Positions 11,195-13,079 of a stretch of DNA of 13,079 nt are shown here, piece after piece. Source of the stretch: Natronomicrosphaera sp040876735 (GTDB taxonomy: Bacteria; Planctomycetota; Phycisphaerae; Phycisphaerales; Phycisphaeraceae); NCBI GenBank assembly GCA_040876735.1, contig JBBDPC010000147.1, forward strand, positions 1 to 13,079. Reading direction: 5' to 3'. The notes under the pieces are model-generated. The model had not been told where the DNA came from, did not search any database, and was given only the letters and a program-made list of their open reading frames with translations. The translations under genes and the position numbers were made by a program. How positions within the stretch are numbered: position 1 is the stretch's first letter; each line of letters begins with the position of its first letter.

Positions 11195-12355
11195 TCACAG
11201 CGGTTCGCCGGCCCGCATGCCGACGGGCGGACGCGCGGCCCCGACGCGGGCGGGCACGGGGCGGCGGGCATGTCGGGCGCGCGATTCGCGCTCAGCCGAG
11301 CCGACAGGTCGGCCGCGATCGTGTTCGCCCGCCAGCATCTGCCACGCCTGCCGGGCGACCAGGCCCGCGGCCAGCGTGGCGGCGGCGGTGAGGTAGGGGT
11401 GCAGGGCGGCGAGGGTGTAGGCGCTGGTTTCGTGAACGTAATGCGGATAGTGGCCGCGCTCGTCGCCATCTTCGATGGGCTTGTAGAGGCTGTGGTGCTC
11501 GCGGTCGATCGGCTCGGCGGGCGTGTCGGTCATCTGGAGGTTGCGCATGGTGCGCTCCATGACCAGGTCGGTCAGGCGCGGCAGCAGCCAGCCGATCGCC
11601 GCCACGGCACGCCCTCCGCCGCCGACGAACACATCCCGCCGGGGATACTGCGCACAATGCAGGATCGCCTTAGCGACCGTCTGCGGCGCATAGACCGGCG
11701 GCGGATTCTTCGGCTTGCGCTCAAGCAGGTTTTTCGCGTGCGCCTTGTAAGGCGTGTCGATCGAACTGGGCTTGATCAGCGAGATCGACACCGGCCAGCC
11801 TTCCTGCTCGACCTCCATGCGCAGCGCTTCGGTGAACCCCTTGATGGCGTGCTTGGAAGCGCAGTAAGGGCCCTGGTCGGGAATGGCGCGGTCGCCGATG
11901 ACGCTGCCGACGTTAATGAGCGCGCCGCCCCGGCCATGGTCGCGGTCGCGCAGGTGTTCGATGGCGATGCGTGAGCCGTAGACGTAGCCCCAGTAGTTGA
12001 CCTCGAACAGCCGGCGCTGGTCTTCGAGGGGGATCTCCATGATCGGGCCGTAGATGGAGACGGCCGCGTTGTTGACCCACGTGTCGAAGCCGCCGAAGCG
12101 GTTGACGGCCGTGTCGGCGATGCGGCGGACGTCGGCTTCCTGGCTGACGTCGGCGATGACGGCCACGGCATGCTCGGGGATCAGGTCGTTCAGTTCGTCG
12201 ACGATGCGCTGCTGCACCTGCTCGTTGCGGGCGGCGAGCACGACGCGGGCGCCATGCTCGACGGCGAGGCGGGCGGTGGTGAGGCCGATGCCGCTGGAGC
12301 CGCCGGTGATGACGAGCACCTGCTCGCTGAGCGGTTTGAGATCGGCGTGACGCAT
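11195..12355 (-). CDS. Short-chain dehydrogenase/reductase (SDR family)
   Basis: 386 residues, longer than the roughly 250 of a basic SDR. It is a NAD(P)-dependent oxidoreductase with the classical Rossmann motif TGGSSGIG (17-24), NNAA at 95-98, and the catalytic set Asn120, Ser151 and Tyr164-x3-Lys168 (YCASK). The core ends near 255. The extra C-terminal part has a hydrophobic stretch around 335-355 (TAAATLAAGLVARQAW), possibly a membrane-anchoring segment, then a basic tail. The substrate cannot be inferred. Similar extended SDRs exist in many bacteria. The ATG at 12355 is preceded by AAGGA, 7 nt away. An open frame reaches much further upstream, but that part has no SDR content and crosses the divergent valS promoter. 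It is transcribed away from valS. Confidence 0.9.
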   Translation of the reverse strand: MRHADLKPLSEQVLVITGGSSGIGLTTARLAVEHGARVVLAARNEQVQQRIVDELNDLIPEHAVAVIADVSQEADVRRIADTAVNRFGGFDTWVNNAAVSIYGPIMEIPLEDQRRLFEVNYWGYVYGSRIAIEHLRDRDHGRGGALINVGSVIGDRAIPDQGPYCASKHAIKGFTEALRMEVEQEGWPVSISLIKPSSIDTPYKAHAKNLLERKPKNPPPVYAPQTVAKAILHCAQYPRRDVFVGGGGRAVAAIGWLLPRLTDLVMERTMRNLQMTDTPAEPIDREHHSLYKPIEDGDERGHYPHYVHETSAYTLAALHPYLTAAATLAAGLVARQAWQMLAGEHDRGRPVGSAERESRARHARRPVPARVGAARPPVGMRAGEPL

Positions 12356-12450
12356 GGCGAAGTCCTTATCCGTGGCCACGGAGGTGGCGATGATGCGGCC
12401 CTGCCCTGCGCTGACTGTAGGCCCGGCGGGGGAAGTTGCGGTGGCTGGCG

Positions 12451-12472
12451 GGCGGAAACCGGGGATTCCGCC
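12451..12472. other. Hairpin upstream of the SDR gene
   Basis: GGCGGAA (12451-12457) pairs with TTCCGCC (12466-12472) around an 8-nt loop, in the 450-bp region between the divergent SDR and valS genes. It lies outside the SDR translation start region and its role is unknown. The rest of 12356-12484 shows no gene or clear promoter. Confidence 0.4.
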
Positions 12473-12484
12473 AGAGGAGGGGGA

Positions 12485-12560
12485 GTGTGGGGCGTGAGGT
12501 GTGGGGCGTAGGGCGTTGTCATGCTTTTCGCTCCACGCCCACGCCTCAGGCCTCACGCCC
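12485..12560. repeat. Inverted heptad arrays upstream of the valS promoter
   Basis: The left half consists of two near-identical 14-bp units (12485-12498 and 12499-12512, GTGTGGG plus GCGTGAG or GCGTAGG). The right half runs in 7-bp steps CCACGCC at 12533, CACGCCT at 12540, CAGGCCT at 12547 and CACGCCC at 12554. Read on the minus strand these give GGCGTGG-like units related to the left half. GGGCGTGAGG (12490-12499) and CCTCACGCCC (12551-12560) are exact complements. It ends 2 bp before the -35 box of valS. Confidence 0.75.
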
Positions 12561-12562
12561 TT

Positions 12563-12592
12563 TTGACCCTGCCGCGCTCCGGTCGATATACT
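12563..12592 (+). promoter_or_regulatory. Sigma70-type promoter of valS
   Basis: A -35 box TTGACC (12563-12568) and a -10 box TATACT (12587-12592) are separated by 18 bp, each matching five of six consensus bases. The predicted start is near 12599, giving a leader of about 200 nt before the valS ATG. A small open frame begins almost at this start. Confidence 0.8.
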
Positions 12593-12601
12593 TGCCCGAT
12601 C

Positions 12602-12667
12602 ATGAACGCGCTGCCCCACCACCTGCCGCCGGCCGGCGACGCGATGCCGGGCCCCTTGGTTAGCTGA
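12602..12667 (+). CDS. Possible leaderless leader peptide ahead of valS (21 codons)
   Basis: An ATG 9 nt after the valS -10 box, so 2-3 nt from the predicted transcript start, opens a frame that ends with TGA at 12665-12667. The peptide has 21 residues and is Pro- and His-containing (starting MNALPHH and ending GPLVS). It has one Val codon only, so it does not look like a classical valine-responsive attenuator. Translation is suggested by the near-leaderless geometry seen elsewhere in the window but is not shown. Chance is a real alternative. Confidence 0.3.
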   Translation: MNALPHHLPPAGDAMPGPLVS

Positions 12668-12762
12668 GCGGACGACCCGCATCCGCCTTGCGCCGCCGCC
12701 GCCGTCGTCGCCGTTGCGCCTCGTGTTTTCCTTTTCTCTCCCTGCCTGCTTGAAGGTTTGTC

Positions 12763-12783
12763 CCGGCCGTCCTGATCGGTCGG
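12763..12783 (+). other. Hairpin in the valS leader
   Basis: CCGGCCG (12763-12769) pairs with CGGTCGG (12777-12783), seven pairs with one G.U and a 7-nt loop. It ends 11 nt before the valS Shine-Dalgarno GGAG (12795-12798). The preceding leader has a pyrimidine-rich stretch (12724-12750) but no T-box-like features that I can see. Confidence 0.4.
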
Positions 12784-12805
12784 CGACCCGCCCCGGAGTC
12801 CCGCC

Positions 12806-13079
12806 ATGGCTGCCGAACTGCCCAAGACGTACAACCCCGCCGACATCGAGCCTGACATCATCGCCCGCTGGAACCAGGCCCGCGCCTTCCACGCCGACCC
12901 CGCCGCCTCGCAGCCGGGGCCGAACGGTGAGCGTGGCAAAGAGCCTTACAGCATCCTCATCCCGCCGCCGAATGTCACCGCCGCGCTCCACCTCGGCCAC
13001 GCGCTGAACAACACGCTCCAGGATGTGCTCACCCGCTACCACCGCATGCTCGGCCGCAACGCCATGTGGATGCCCGGCA
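12806..13079 (+). CDS. valS: Valyl-tRNA synthetase, 5' part (runs off the window)
   Basis: The first 91 codons of a class I aminoacyl-tRNA synthetase, cut by the window edge. Residues begin MAAELPKTYNPADIEPDI, typical for ValRS. PPPNVTAALHLGHAL carries the HIGH-type ATP-binding motif as HLGH, and NNTLQDVLTRYHRMLGRNAMWMPG follows. ValRS charges tRNA-Val in the cytoplasm and edits misactivated threonine. The Shine-Dalgarno GGAG at 12795-12798 is 7 nt before the ATG. It is driven by the promoter at 12563-12592 with a leader of about 200 nt. IleRS and LeuRS share the class, but the PPPNVT-LH-GHA wording fits ValRS best. Confidence 0.95.
   Translation, partial: MAAELPKTYNPADIEPDIIARWNQARAFHADPAASQPGPNGERGKEPYSILIPPPNVTAALHLGHALNNTLQDVLTRYHRMLGRNAMWMPG

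Noticed and set aside
12593..12805. T-box riboswitch before valS
   Set aside because: No specifier loop, T-box sequence or terminator/antiterminator pair is visible in the leader.
12356..13042. 229-codon N-terminal extension of the SDR frame
   Set aside because: It crosses the divergent valS promoter and heptad array, has no SDR content, and the ATG at 12355 has a good Shine-Dalgarno and fits the family.

Overview
The window is about two thirds G+C, and every protein-coding feature looks bacterial. The most likely source is a planctomycete, perhaps of the class Phycisphaerae. This is an inference from three things: the HpnC/HpnD pair, a conserved-hypothetical plus LolA-like lipoprotein pair, and a TRASH/YHS-like lipoprotein of a style I associate with Planctomycetota. 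No rRNA or tRNA gene is present to confirm it.

Layout: (1) 1-2730 is a complete ribosomal-protein operon, rplK-rplA-rplJ-rplL (L11, L1, L10, L7/L12). It starts at a good sigma70-type promoter and ends at a strong intrinsic terminator. rpoB does not follow. (2) 2880-6397, minus strand, holds cinA, then hpnC and hpnD, two of the three enzymes of the bacterial HpnCDE route to squalene. (3) 6453-8957, plus strand, holds folD, a conserved hypothetical gene and a LolA-like lipoprotein gene. cinA and folD diverge from a 55-bp region in which each gene has a -10 box 6-7 nt from its ATG, so both mRNAs are probably leaderless. (4) 9004-12355, minus strand, holds a CCA-adding-type nucleotidyltransferase, a Cys-rich TRASH-like lipoprotein and a short-chain dehydrogenase. 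(5) The start of valS runs off the right edge, behind its own promoter and a long leader.

The unexpected content is between the genes. Three copies of an exactly 99-bp hairpin element occur at 2732-2830, 4966-5064 and 11069-11167. Their arms differ from copy to copy but stay complementary. Two copies are flanked by TA on both sides. One copy sits exactly in the centre of a 28-bp perfect palindrome, and an uninterrupted copy of that palindrome lies at 8976-9003, so the window holds both an empty and a filled site. The arms are built on a 7-bp period. The same 7-bp period, with other heptamers, recurs in the spacers of the ribosomal operon, before the rplK and valS promoters and between folD and the next gene, often as two inverted half-arrays. 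To my knowledge this family of heptad-built inverted repeats is not described in this lineage. No transposase gene is in the window, so any mobility would have to be in trans.
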